Below are positions 10,825 to 20,899 of a DNA stretch of 64,000 bases, piece by piece (position 1 is the stretch's first letter; the number at the start of each line of letters is the position of its first letter). Where the stretch lies: the NCBI GenBank assembly GCA_947086415.1, contig OX352313.1, forward strand, positions 14,317,179-14,381,178. The letters are read 5' to 3'. Under the pieces are notes generated by a model that saw only the letters and a list, made by a program, of their open reading frames with translations, had not been told where the DNA came from and ran no database searches. The DNA is from Pammene aurita (Eukaryota; Arthropoda; Insecta; Lepidoptera; Tortricidae). The position numbers and the translations under genes were made by a program.

Positions 10825-11373
10825 GGGTCCACACAGGCCAAGCAGCTTCGCGAGGAAATAGGGGTGTAGACACTAAACCCCGGTTTTTCCCGGTGGTGTG
10901 TAATTTACAATTATCGATAATCACAGTATCATGCTTATTATATTTATAATATCTTTTAAATTAATTATAAAACAAATAAAAATTTCATCCTCGTTATCAC
11001 GTGACCACAAACAGCTCGTATACATATAAGAATGTCGTTGTTTAGAGGATTGTGACGTCATAGCGACGCCTTGACAGAAGTTAGCGATTTAGCGGCAAAT
11101 TTTAAAATGAAATTTATTTGAAGGCATTTGAATGAATATACGTGTTCGGTATTTTTTTGATATATTATATGTATATCTATAAAATAAAAAGTAAATAAAA
11201 TCATGGTCTACACCCCTATTGCCGCGCGATGCGGCTCGGGCAGTGTAGAGACTCGTCTCGGGCGTCAGACGTACGAGCGGTTTCGGCCGAGGCGCCTCTA
11301 CAATGCCCGAGAGTAGCTTAAAGTGTCGCGTGACGTTTTCCTGTCAAGGCTGCTAGGCCTGTGTGGATCTTCA
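10825..11373. mobile_element. TIR element with CCACACAGGCC ends
   Basis: Inverted ends CCACACAGGCC(A/T)AGCAGC at about 10827-10845 and 11347-11366, with an inner inverted pair around GGTGTAGAC. No ORF. Confidence 0.6.
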
Positions 11374-11776
11374 AACGACCCCTTTTGTCGAAGGGAGCCG
11401 AGCAAATGCTGACTGCATTTTTTTTTCAAATATCTGCAACTGACACAGAGACATTTCCAACAATGATCCTTAGAAAAGCTAAATTCGTATGGCGAGAAGT
11501 AGTTCTTTTAGCGAAAATGACTCACTGTTTCGCCACGAATTTGTCCCCAAGGGATATTCGCCGGTTTTCCTAATACGCTAAAATTAAAATGATGTAGAAT
11601 AAAGCTATAGGGAAAAATGTTCCCTAAGAATAGCCTTCTGAGTATACTGATGGTTTCCGTACATTGTTAACCTGAGGGCTATAGCTATAGGAAGTGAGTG
11701 CTTAATTATGCAACACATGGATCATGTTGTCTGTAGTAAATAGAGGCGGACTACTAGTCCAAGTAAGTATAGGTAC

Positions 11777-11907
11777 CGTCTGGGCAGTTTCTGTGCGTGT
11801 CGGTGGTGGTGGCGGTGGTGGCGGTGCGGGTGGCGGCGGCGGCGCGGCGGCGGCGACGGCGCGCTGTCCGACGCCCGCGCCCGCTTGCGGCGCGCGCGCG
11901 GACGGAA
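11777..11907 (-). CDS. BRWD3: BRWD3 exon 21: Arg/His-rich tail segment
   Basis: The exon has 131 nt, phase 0 to 2. It reads FRPRARRKRARASDSAPSPP, then PRRRRHPHRHHRHHHRHAQK and LPR. The acceptor is TCCGCAG and the donor GTACCT (weak). The reading frame fits both neighbours exactly and the composition is that of a basic disordered tail. A polyproline frame on the same strand is the alternative reading and does not fit the phases. Confidence 0.6.
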
Positions 11908-11987
11908 CTGCGGACATCGTGCAATCAACATCATAATGGTTCATGAGGGTAACACTCATACCCGGCCCACATACATTTTTCATGTAT

Positions 11988-12062
11988 TAATAATAATAAT
12001 AATAATAATAAATACTCTTTATTGCACACCTCATACAGTTACAAGCACAAATTTTACAATTA
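11988..12062 (-). mobile_element. LINE/SINE 3' tail
   Basis: On the minus strand this reads TGTGCAATAAAGAGTATTTATT followed by TTA repeats, the typical polyA-signal plus simple-repeat tail of a lepidopteran retroposon. It is too short to classify. Confidence 0.55.
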
Positions 12063-12065
12063 GAT

Positions 12066-14894
12066 AGAGTTAGAGCTTTATAGGACAACACCAATATTTG
12101 ACATTAAAGCATGAGCCTTGGCACACTTGTTACTTAGGTGGACTAGAGTTGAAAACGCCCGGGAGCCGAGGGCGGACGCCCCGCTGGTGGGGCGGGGGAG
12201 GGGGTGAAGTTTCGTTCCGCCGCGCGTTCTTTCGGTCCTACTATCATCTTATTTATAGATACTAGGGCATGTTTGGTATCGTTTTCGGATAAATTGAGGA
12301 TGGCCAATCATTTTTTGTGACATTAATAACATCTTTTCATAGAAAAACATGAAATACAGGCAAAAGTCAAAAAATCTCAGTAAAAAAAAAAATTCTGCAA
12401 TGATTACGTAAAAAAATGCAACGGTTGAGGCATGAAAAAATATGATTATAAAGCCACATTTATGTAGATTCCAAAAACATATAATACATTAGAACAATTT
12501 GAAACGCAACTACGTAAAAAAAAGTTAAGAACAGTGACTCGTCCAAATATTATTACTTCATAAAATGAGGACCCCAAAAACAAATTTTATAATTGCTTAG
12601 TTGTGTAATGTAACTACTAGCTTCATTGTGTATTACTTAGTTTATAGCTGTGTTTACGTTCGTTAGCGTGTGTGTTATATTATATTTTGAATTGTGAATA
12701 ATCTAACCGTTTTATGATCTCAATTGACTGGTTCAAAACAAAACTAACAAGTCACAGATCTGATCATATATTATTGTTAATCTGATTATATATACTGAAA
12801 TTAGTACATATATTTATGTGTAACATGTTACATCACAAGCACACAACTCGGTGCACTTAAATTTTTGTTGAAAACACCTGCATCTAGCAGCTCATTTCTT
12901 TTTGCATCTGCACCTAATAATTTCCATGCAGGCTTCGGCAGCTACTGGCAAGCTAGTTCATGTAGGTTCCCATCTCTCATTAACTTTCGTCCATCCCCAA
13001 TCAGATGAACTTGGAATATTTTGGATCGGTGACATTTGCCCCCATACATGAACTGCTTGAATAACTGCCCGCAGGAAATGCTGGTGCAGTGCAGCATTCG
13101 TTGGTGGAATATTTTCCAACTGGCGGTCTTTTTTCGTGAACAACTGCTTTCGGCAAACTGAGCTGGATCTAAAACAAAAATGTTAAATTTATCACAACTA
13201 CTTACCTACCCTCTAAATTACTCATAGTTTTATGAATAAAGTAAATATTACCTATCATACATGACGACAACAAACTTTTCCACAAACGCCATTGCATCTT
13301 CAATTCTGCCGTAGTATGCTGCCAGGAATCCTTCTGTGGCACTAGGGAGTGCATTCCAGGTTTCGAATGCACTCTTTTTTCCTTTTCCGTTAAAGAAAGA
13401 AACTGTGTCACAACCTGTGAAGGCGTGGAACAGAGGAAGAACTTTTTTTTTTGGGGCCCTGTAAAAGAAAATATGTTTAAATAATTTAACCCAGTCGTAA
13501 CGTATACAATAAAGATATATTATTTATGACTGTTTTTACCGAGCGCGTTGGCTACTTCTTTACAGCAAAGGGACTGCTGGTGTTTCCCAGTACCAATATG
13601 TACCCATAGTTCCTCTAGCTGAGGTGTTTGTTGCACAGTTGCGACAGCTAATACCACAACATCCGTATCAACAGAACGAATCATGATCCGTGGAGAACCT
13701 TGGCTTACTGGCATTCGAAGCCTGGAATGCACTCCCTAGTGCCACAGAACGATTCCTGGCAGCATACTACGGCAGAATTGAAGATGCAATGGCGATTGTG
13801 GAAAAGTTTGTTGTCGTCATGTATGATAGGTAATATTTACTTTATTCATAAAACTATGAGTAATTTAGAGGGTAGGTACTTACCTAACTACTTAGTTGTG
13901 ATAAATTTAACATTTTTGTTTTAGATCCAGCTCAGTTTCGGCTGTGAACGAATGCCGAAAGCAGTTGTTCACGAAAAAAGACCGCCAGTTGGAAAATATT
14001 CCACCAATGAATGCTGCACTGCACCAGCATTTCCTGCGGGCAGTTATTCAAGCAGTTCATGTATGGGGTCAAATGTCACCGATCCAAAATATTCCAAGTT
14101 CATCTGATTGGGGATGGACGAAAGTTAATGAGAGATGGGAACCTACATGGACTAGCTTGCCCAGTAGCTGCCGAAGCCTGCATGGAAATGATTAGGTGCA
14201 GATGCAAAAAGAAATGAGCTGCTAGATGCAGGTGTTTTCAACAAAAATTGAAGTGCACCGAGTTGTGTGCTTATGATGGAACATGTTACACATAAATATA
14301 TGTACGAATTTCAGTATATATAATCAGATTAACAATAATATATGATCGGATCTGTGACTTGTTAGTTTTATTTTGAACCAGTCAATTGAGATCATAAAAC
14401 GGTTAGATTATTCACAATTCAAAATATAATATAACACACATGCTAACGAACGTAAACACAGCTATAAACTAAGTTATATACAATGAAGCTAGTAGTTACA
14501 TTACACAATCAAGCAATTATAAAATTTGTTTTTGGGGTCCTCATTTTATGAAGTAATAATATTTGGACGAGTCACTGTTCTAAACTTTTTTTTACGAAGT
14601 TGCGTTTCAAATTGTTCTAATATGTTATATGTTTTTGGAATCTACATAAATGTGGCTTTATAATCATATTTTTTTTCATGCCCCAATCGTTGCATGTTTT
14701 TACGTAATCATTGCAGAAAGTTTGTTTTTTGACTTCTGCCTGTATTTCATTTTTTTTCTATGAAAAGATGTTATTAATGTCACAAAAAATGATTGGCCAT
14801 CCTCAGTTTATCCGAAAACGATACCAAACATGCCCTAGTATCTATAAATAAGATGATAGTAGGACCGAAAGAACGCGCGGCGGAACGAAACTTC

Positions 14895-14925
<31 letters not shown>

Positions 14926-15062
14926 ACCAGCGGGGCGTCCGCCCTTGGCTGCCGAGCGTTTTCAACTCTAGTCCACCTAAGTAACAAGTGTGCCAAGGCT
15001 CATGCTTTAATGTCAAAAATATTGGTTCCCATACATCGATGTCCTATAAAGCTCTAACTATA
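12066..15062. mobile_element. 3-kb element with 1.3-kb inverted arms
   Basis: Left arm 12066-13372 and right arm 13712-15062 are near-identical reverse complements around a unique centre of about 340 bp. Both arms carry part of a protein: KKDRQLENIPP, HFLRAVIQAVHVWGQMSP and SSDWGWTKVNERWEPTW (plus 13944-14195, minus 12958-13143). The centre encodes VDTDVVVLAVATVQQ on the minus strand. These match a multi-copy, transposon-like invertebrate protein family that I cannot name. The right arm contains a poly-C run (about 14887-14925) where the left arm has a short G-rich stretch. Confidence 0.85.
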
Positions 15063-15284
15063 TGGTATCAATCGATTCGTTTTGTTGTGAGTATCAAATG
15101 TCTATATGGGGCCAATTGCGTGAAAGCAACACAAAAGTCAGAAATGAGAGTTAAAGTCCGAGATTCGCATTGGTTTTTCAAAACACTCCTAACAAAATGA
15201 CGTGCAAAAGTGACGTCACGATCACATAGTCGCACTGTTTAAGGTATGGACAAATTATGAAATTGCTATTTTTACAGTGAGATG

Positions 15285-15672
15285 TTGGCGTTTATGTATA
15301 TGGTTGCTATACAATTTATTTTACAGTAAAATGTTAAAAATCGAATGGTATCATTGTTTTTTTTTAATTTTCACACTTTAAAAAATCGTAAAATTTAGAA
15401 ATTTTGCAGCTTGATATTTTGAGCCATTTCAATAGAATTTATAAATTTTCACTTTCGTTGGATATATTGATCATTTTGCATTCTATCAACTAAATTTTAT
15501 TGCATAATTCAACATGTGTCATCATGCCTATTATGCAATAAAATTAAGTTGATAGAATACTAAATGATCATGATCAATATATCCAAATAAATTAAAAATT
15601 ATAAAAATCTGTTTAAATGGTTCCAAGATATCTGGCTTCAAAATATAAATTGTATGGCAACCATATAGGTAT
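15285..15672. mobile_element. Foldback element
   Basis: Outer arms ATATGGTTGCTATACAATTT and its complement at about 15650, and an inner palindrome at 15465-15588 (TATATTGATCAT...ATTCTATCAACTTAAT). AT-rich, no ORF. Confidence 0.7.
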
Positions 15673-15830
15673 TCCAAAAGGAAATGCCCGAGCTAGTGTC
15701 AAAAGTACTCAAATCACTATTTATTTTGTTTGAAAAAGTATACTTATATTATTATAAGCACACCTTTAGTGATTATTGAGTACTTTTTACAGTAGCTTGG
15801 GCATTTCCTTTTGGAAAGATGGAGGCTAAG
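15673..15830. repeat. AACCGACTTC-family fragment
   Basis: Two facing fragments containing GGAAATGCCCGAGCT and CAGTAGCTTGGGCATTTCC; an internal deletion derivative. Confidence 0.55.
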
Positions 15831-16242
15831 TGAAGTCGGTACTTTTTTGTTTACAATTTATACATCAAATTATTTTACTAACGCTTGTGTTATTTTTTTT
15901 ATGTTATTTCGCTTTCTTTCGTGTGCTATCTTTCTGTGCTGTGAACTTTACTTTCTTTCTTCTGTGCTTGTGCTCTCTTACGCTTGTTACCGTGTCTGAA
16001 CGGTATAGGTAAATTTATAAAAATAGTGTGTCTACAACGGACTTATTATTTAAACGCCCGGTAGGCTAGGCAAACTATAAAGTAAATAAACATTCGAAAG
16101 GTATTAGTGTACTCATAAACTATTATTATTCTCACTTCTGATACGATGATCGATTCACGACAAAAAAAAAAATCTAAACCAGCTGTTCGTAAAACCTGCC
16201 GCCATTTTGGACGCCAAGATTAGTTTGCAGACTATATTTCAC

Positions 16243-16373
16243 CTCTGGGCTAGGCTCGTGCGCCGAGTCGTCGTAAGTGAGCGACGCGTCGTCAGCCGGT
16301 ATGGATAACTGATCCACCTCGATTTGCTCGGTTGACGATGAGGACAGCCCATTTGGAGATGGTACATACGCGT
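16243..16373 (-). CDS. BRWD3: BRWD3 exon 20: acidic tail segment
   Basis: The exon has 131 nt, phase 1 to 0. It reads DAYVPSPNGLSSSSTEQIEV, DQLSIPADDASLTYDDSAHE and PSPE. The acceptor is TTTCCAG and the preferred donor GTGAAA at 16242. A second donor (GTTTTA after NGG at 16195) would end in phase 2 and would not fit the next exon. It is assigned by phase and splice sites; conservation is low. Confidence 0.68.
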
Positions 16374-16414
16374 CTGGAAAGAATTTATTGTATTTTGAAT
16401 TGCAGGATAACTGA

Positions 16415-16502
16415 TAGGAAACTGGTAAATTGTGCATTAACAAGTTTTTGTCAAAAATAGGAAACTGGTAAATTGTGCAGTAACAAGTTTTTGTCAAAAA
16501 TT
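16415..16502. repeat. 44-bp tandem duplication upstream of exon 20
   Basis: GGAAACTGGTAAATTGTGCA and the following TAACAAGTTTTTGTCAAAAA occur twice in a row, just upstream of the exon-20 acceptor. Confidence 0.85.
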
Positions 16503-16734
16503 TCAATTTTTAATACACCGATATACTTTTCTTGCAAAAGCCATCTACTACTCAAAGAGATGATTCTTTCAAACTCAAACACAATAAGCTTCCATTGTTT
16601 TATTACAGAGACCACTTTTTCTACTCATCTACTATATATAATGCTTGATTTGAGACCGAACTACTCGCGCATACTTTTCGATAGAGATTCTACAGTCGCA
16701 AATTTTAGCATCGCCGTCTAAACTAAAATGGATT

Positions 16735-17010
16735 TACATACAATATTAAACAATGGTCGGGGAGGAGGACCGTCCTCCTCCCCGACCGCCGGTACGTTCC
16801 ACTGGGAGATCCAAGTTACTAAATTATATAGACAGAGCAGGTTGTGTAAGACAAGACATTCGTCGAACTTAATTCTTACCGGATTGTCTATTTTAACCAC
16901 TCGAAGAAAAAGTATTGTATACAATAGTGACATAATTAAGTTCGTGGCTTAATCACGGTACTCTACTGAAAAGCTCTTTATTACGTCACGATTGTATAAA
17001 ATACTATATT
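16735..17010. repeat. MITE cluster with GGTCGGGGAGGAGGA palindrome
   Basis: A 15-bp inverted repeat (GGTCGGGGAGGAGGA) with a 3-bp spacer lies near 16756-16788. It is followed by a TIR family with TTGTATACAATAGTGACATAAT and ACGATTGTATAAAATACTA ends, related to 40052-40191 and 57049-57173. Confidence 0.6.
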
Positions 17011-17209
17011 AGTCATTGTCAGTCAATTATATTTTTGTCCTTGATCATAACTATAAATCAGAGAGTTCTAAACCAGGAGAGGCCCTGAGTATCATTTCCC
17101 CTCTGTCAAAAGTATTGGCGGAAAATCTAGTACATCTATAAAAACTATTTCAATAATCGATGTCACGCATTTTCGTCATCGCTGTCAATGGATAACAAGC
17201 TCCGTGAAA

Positions 17210-17289
17210 ATGCCCTTATGCGCTGTTTTTGGATGTAAAAAATGTTATATTTCGTCTAGTTTACAAAAAGATGAAATACTATTTCAGAT
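17210..17289 (+). CDS. THAP-like first exon (antisense in intron)
   Basis: ATG opens MPLCAVFGCKKCYISSSLQK then DEILFQ and meets a GTAAGT donor at 17290. The MPxCAVxxC start is characteristic of THAP zinc-finger domains, which occur in host genes and in P-element-like transposases. No downstream exon was recognised, so it may be an orphan or decayed copy. Confidence 0.45.
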
Positions 17290-17628
17290 GTAAGTACAGT
17301 TTTACTTTATTTATCATTACTTTCGTAATAAAAGATTTAACCTAAATCGAAAATCAAGCTTCGTTTACAGAATCGATTCAAAGACAATCGTTTTCTTTCT
17401 GACGGGCAGTAACTATTTGACGTTTGACACTTCTCCATATTTAACGCGCTTAAGGATTGCTGTCTTCTATATTTTGTTTGAAAATACAATCAAAAATGAT
17501 CCTTGGCTTTTTCGTTTGACATTTCCAAAGACTGCATCCAATAATGAACCATATGTCAACATTTATACAGTCGACTATCTATTGCTCCATTTAGTGTTAT
17601 GAAGTATAAAAAGAATATGTCAAATATG

Positions 17629-17753
17629 TTAGGTGTTTTCAAGTCAAAGGTACATCTTTGTCGGTTGTCAATAAAGCGTTGCTGCCATAAAAAATCATTT
17701 AGAAATAAACTGTATTAACAACCGACAATGATGTACCTTTGACTTGAAAACTT
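17629..17753. mobile_element. Palindromic MITE
   Basis: Arms GTTTTCAAGTCAAAGGTACATC and its complement (shortened here to TTTCAAGTCAAAGGTACATC) enclose a loop of about 70 bp; CGGTTGT is also mirrored. Confidence 0.8.
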
Positions 17754-17899
17754 CACATGCGTGCTACCTCGCCCCCCTCAGATTTTGGCAGACTTTTTTG
17801 TTTGGACAGATGAGGCGAAGCGTACTCAATTTATAGAGCTTTATGCTATAAATAAATAAAAAATAAAAAACAGTTTATTGAGTACAAATAAGTGCTTGT

Positions 17900-18968
17900 G
17901 GTGGTTTAACGCAACAACAGTGCATAGATCAACTAACTTCAACTTTTGGTGATGAAGCCCCATCTAAAACTACTGTGTATCACTGGTTTAGTGAGTTCAA
18001 TCGTGGACGTAGTATGCTTACGGACGAAGTTAAGACAGGTCGCCCGAAATCGGTCGTTGTACAACAAAATATCGAGGCTGTGCGAAAACTTATAATGGAC
18101 GACCGACATGTTACGTACCGCGAGATAGAGGCGACTCTGGGTATTTCTATGACCAGCATTAATAGCATATTACATAATTATTTGGCTGTAAAAAAAATTT
18201 GTTCGCGTTGGATACCCCACAACTTAACAAAAGAGCAAAAAGATGCTCGCGTCGAATGGTGCAATAAAATGTTTAAAAAATATAACCGTGGTGACTCAAA
18301 AGCCGTTTATAACATCTATACAGGTGACGAATCCTGGATCTATGCATACGATCCCGAAACGAAGCAACAATCAACGGTATGGGTGTTTCAAAATGAGCCG
18401 AACCCTACGAAAGTTACTTGTGCAAAAAGTACATTGAAACAAATGGTGGCCTGCTTCTTCGGTATTAATGGCCATGTAGCTACAGTGCCACTAGAAAACC
18501 GTAGAACGGTTAATTCAGAGTGGTACACGACCATTTGCTTACCGGAAGTATTTAAACAAATTCGTAAAACTAACCAGCGACGAAGAATCATTCTTCATCA
18601 TGACAATGCCAGCTGTCATACGTCACGCGAAACAACTCTATTTTTGGAGGGTCAAAATGTGGAATTAACGGGTCATCCGCCGCACAGCCCTGACTTGGCA
18701 CCCAACGATTTTTATTTATTTCCAAATATAAAGAATAAATTACGCGGTCAACGATTTTCGACCGCTGAAGATGCTGTCGACGCATTCAAACAACACGTTA
18801 TGGAGGTACCTCAGGCGGAGTGGCAGAAGTGCTTTAAAAATTGGTTCACGCGAATGCAAAAGTGCATAGATCATCAAGGGGAATACTTTGAAAAACAATA
18901 ACACCATTTTCAGCCGTGTACGTTTGTTTGTTTTTTTGTTTCCGGATATATAAGTAGCAACCCTCGTA
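17900..18968 (+). mobile_element. Mariner transposon, 5' truncated
   Basis: The element begins within the transposase N-terminus (GLTQQQCIDQLTSTFGDEAP is readable upstream of the first Met) and ends with a TIR-like sequence at 18942-18968 (CCGGATATATAAGTAGCAAC...). The left TIR was not found. Confidence 0.85.
17975..18901 (+). CDS. Mariner transposase, D,D34D
   Basis: An open frame of 308 residues. The N-terminal HTH region has TYREIEATLGISMTSINSIL and the linker WIPHNLTKEQK. The first catalytic Asp lies in GDESWIYAYDPE, the second in HHDNASCHT and the third in SPDLAPNDFYLFP, with 34 residues between the second and third Asp: the mariner D,D34D triad. WVPHxL, HHDNA and YLFP signatures are intact with no stop or frameshift. 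The frame extends upstream to about 17880 without a Met, so roughly 30-40 N-terminal residues are missing or start elsewhere. Confidence 0.92.
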   Translation: MYHWFSEFNRGRSMLTDEVKTGRPKSVVVQQNIEAVRKLIMDDRHVTYREIEATLGISMTSINSILHNYLAVKKICSRWIPHNLTKEQKDARVEWCNKMFKKYNRGDSKAVYNIYTGDESWIYAYDPETKQQSTVWVFQNEPNPTKVTCAKSTLKQMVACFFGINGHVATVPLENRRTVNSEWYTTICLPEVFKQIRKTNQRRRIILHHDNASCHTSRETTLFLEGQNVELTGHPPHSPDLAPNDFYLFPNIKNKLRGQRFSTAEDAVDAFKQHVMEVPQAEWQKCFKNWFTRMQKCIDHQGEYFEKQ

Positions 18969-19329
18969 TGAACTGTATCACGGTGGGTCAGGATTCACCG
19001 TCCTTAGCACAAGTTTTAACACTTTTAACACGTATTCTTGTAGAATGTAGTTATATTTAATAGTTGTATTTATTTGAAACATATTCTAAGATAACAAGAC
19101 TTAAACTAAGTGGGTATACAATTTAATGACAAGGTAAACAAAGAACTACCTATGGTGAACAAAAAGCGTAACATCTGGACTGCGCCCGGCTACTTGGCCG
19201 GCCGGCTTAAGGAGTAAACAAGTAGTATATGCAAAATTTAAGATAAGTTTTTTATACCAGACTATCAAACGATTCTTAGATTATTATTTTTAAATTTATG
19301 ATCATATATTATATAATACCTATAGCTAT

Positions 19330-19407
19330 TTATTAAGTTTATGTGTGTGTGGAGTGTGTGTATGTGTGTGTGTGTGTGTGTGTGTGCGCGTGTATGTGTG
19401 TGTATTA
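19330..19407. repeat. (GT)n microsatellite
   Basis: An imperfect GT/TATG repeat of about 75 bp. Confidence 0.95.
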
Positions 19408-20049
19408 CACCACGATTTTTAGCAACTGTTCTGTGTTTTCGTAATTAAGTTTTTGTAAATAACCTTCTAGTGATTTTTTACATGAGTATGAATTTAGTGT
19501 TCGCAATTGGATTTCTTTACTTATTTTATTGTATAGGGTGGGACTAAGTACATTTACAAATTTTTTTGCGAATTTCTATTTGCGAACTAACTATTCAATA
19601 TATTCGTATATACGAAATGTTGTGTTGCCTCAACTAAGATACCTTGAGCTTGCAATGACTTTTAAGGTACAGCACAAAACTATAGCATTCTCAATGGAAT
19701 CAGCGAAAATTTACCAAGTACGAACAACTAGTTACCTCTCTCATACGCCGGCCCGGGTTCTGGTGAGGCGGTGGGAACATGCCCGTTGGGTATTTTAGTC
19801 TTTTTCCCAACGCCTTTACCTGTAACAACAATTATTATTAAAACGCCGTATTTCGGTACATTTTGATCCCACAACTTTACAACTTCTAGATTGATACTTT
19901 CTATATTTAAGATATAGTGGATAATGTATTTCCACATGACAACAAGATAGAACATCAACAATTTTGAACTACCCAAGGTAACATGCAGGCAAGCCAATTG
20001 TCTTGGAAGCTGAAACAGCTCAAGAGGCCGCAGCTCAGACTAGTAACCG

Positions 20050-20345
20050 GAGTACTAATTGGTCATGCCTTTTTTTATGGAGGATAAGCAGACGTTTGAC
20101 CGCGATCTCACGATGGTAAGTGATGGTGCGGTCTACGGTGGAGCACGCTTACCTATGAGATACCTATTTACTCTCGCTTTGAAGAGACCCAAATTGTACT
20201 CAAGTGGAAACACAGACTCGGGCAGGCCGTTCCACTCCTTGGCAGTTCGCATATGGAATGTTGAAGCAAAACGCTTCGTGCGTATATATGGAATACCGAT
20301 GCCGGAGGGCCGATTGTCTGGTAGTCCGATGGTAAAATCCTCGGC
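20050..20345. repeat. Interspersed repeat fragment
   Basis: The sequence around GTAAGTGATGGTGCGGTCTA and CGTTCCACTCCTTGGCAGTT resembles a repeat common in lepidopteran genomes. It directly abuts a LINE 3' end. Assignment is from memory of the family's look. Confidence 0.45.
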
Positions 20346-20364
20346 ACACTCCGAAATGTATCCT

Positions 20365-20828
20365 ATAAAAGATGGAAGATGCCCTTCTAAACAAGCATCT
20401 TTTCACTCTAGGTGTTACGGACAGTCCCCTCTGCAGGGCCTTCATGGAGGAGGACGAGACAGTCGCCCACGTCATCATCACATGTCCGGGGGTGGCAGAA
20501 TACCGGGCGAAACATCTTGGTTCGCCGAGGGCACCCCCGGAAGTCGTCGGCAAAGTAAAGGGTCTGCTAGGCTTCCTGGAGGAACTGGATTGGCACGAAT
20601 GAGGCCACCCAGCACGCAATATACAGACGTCGAGTTGCGGAAAACAGCCCGCGTTAACCTATACCTATGCTAGCCCGGTGGACGTCGATGCACGTCGTTA
20701 AAGATAGCATAATATAAGTGTGTAAGTGTATTCCCATTAGCGTAGGTACTAACATTAAATTATAAGCAAAACTGTAACTAACAAGATATATGGACTATAA
20801 GTTGTCCGGAATAAAGTTTTATTTACTT
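20365..20828 (+). mobile_element. LINE 3' end (ORF2 C-terminus and tail)
   Basis: The plus strand codes HLFTLGVTDSPLCRAFMEED then ETVAHVIITCPGVAEYRAKH and ends LGFLEELDWHE-stop at 20602. The CxxC..H...C pattern is typical of the C-terminus of R1/I-like LINEs. A 3' UTR follows, ending AATAAAGTTTTATTTACTTA. Confidence 0.75.
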
Positions 20829-20899
20829 ATTTATCACGATTATGACGAATTTATGAAACATATTATAAATATACATTTAATTTAACAAGTATATAATCG

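Noticed and set aside
11702..11983. Pro-rich ORF (polyproline) on the minus strand
   Set aside because: Same DNA as exon 21 in another frame; only the Arg/His-rich frame fits the flanking phases.
20059..20673. 204-codon plus ORF
   Set aside because: Spans a repeat fragment and a LINE 3' end in the wrong frame; the LINE frame is the 20372-20602 one.
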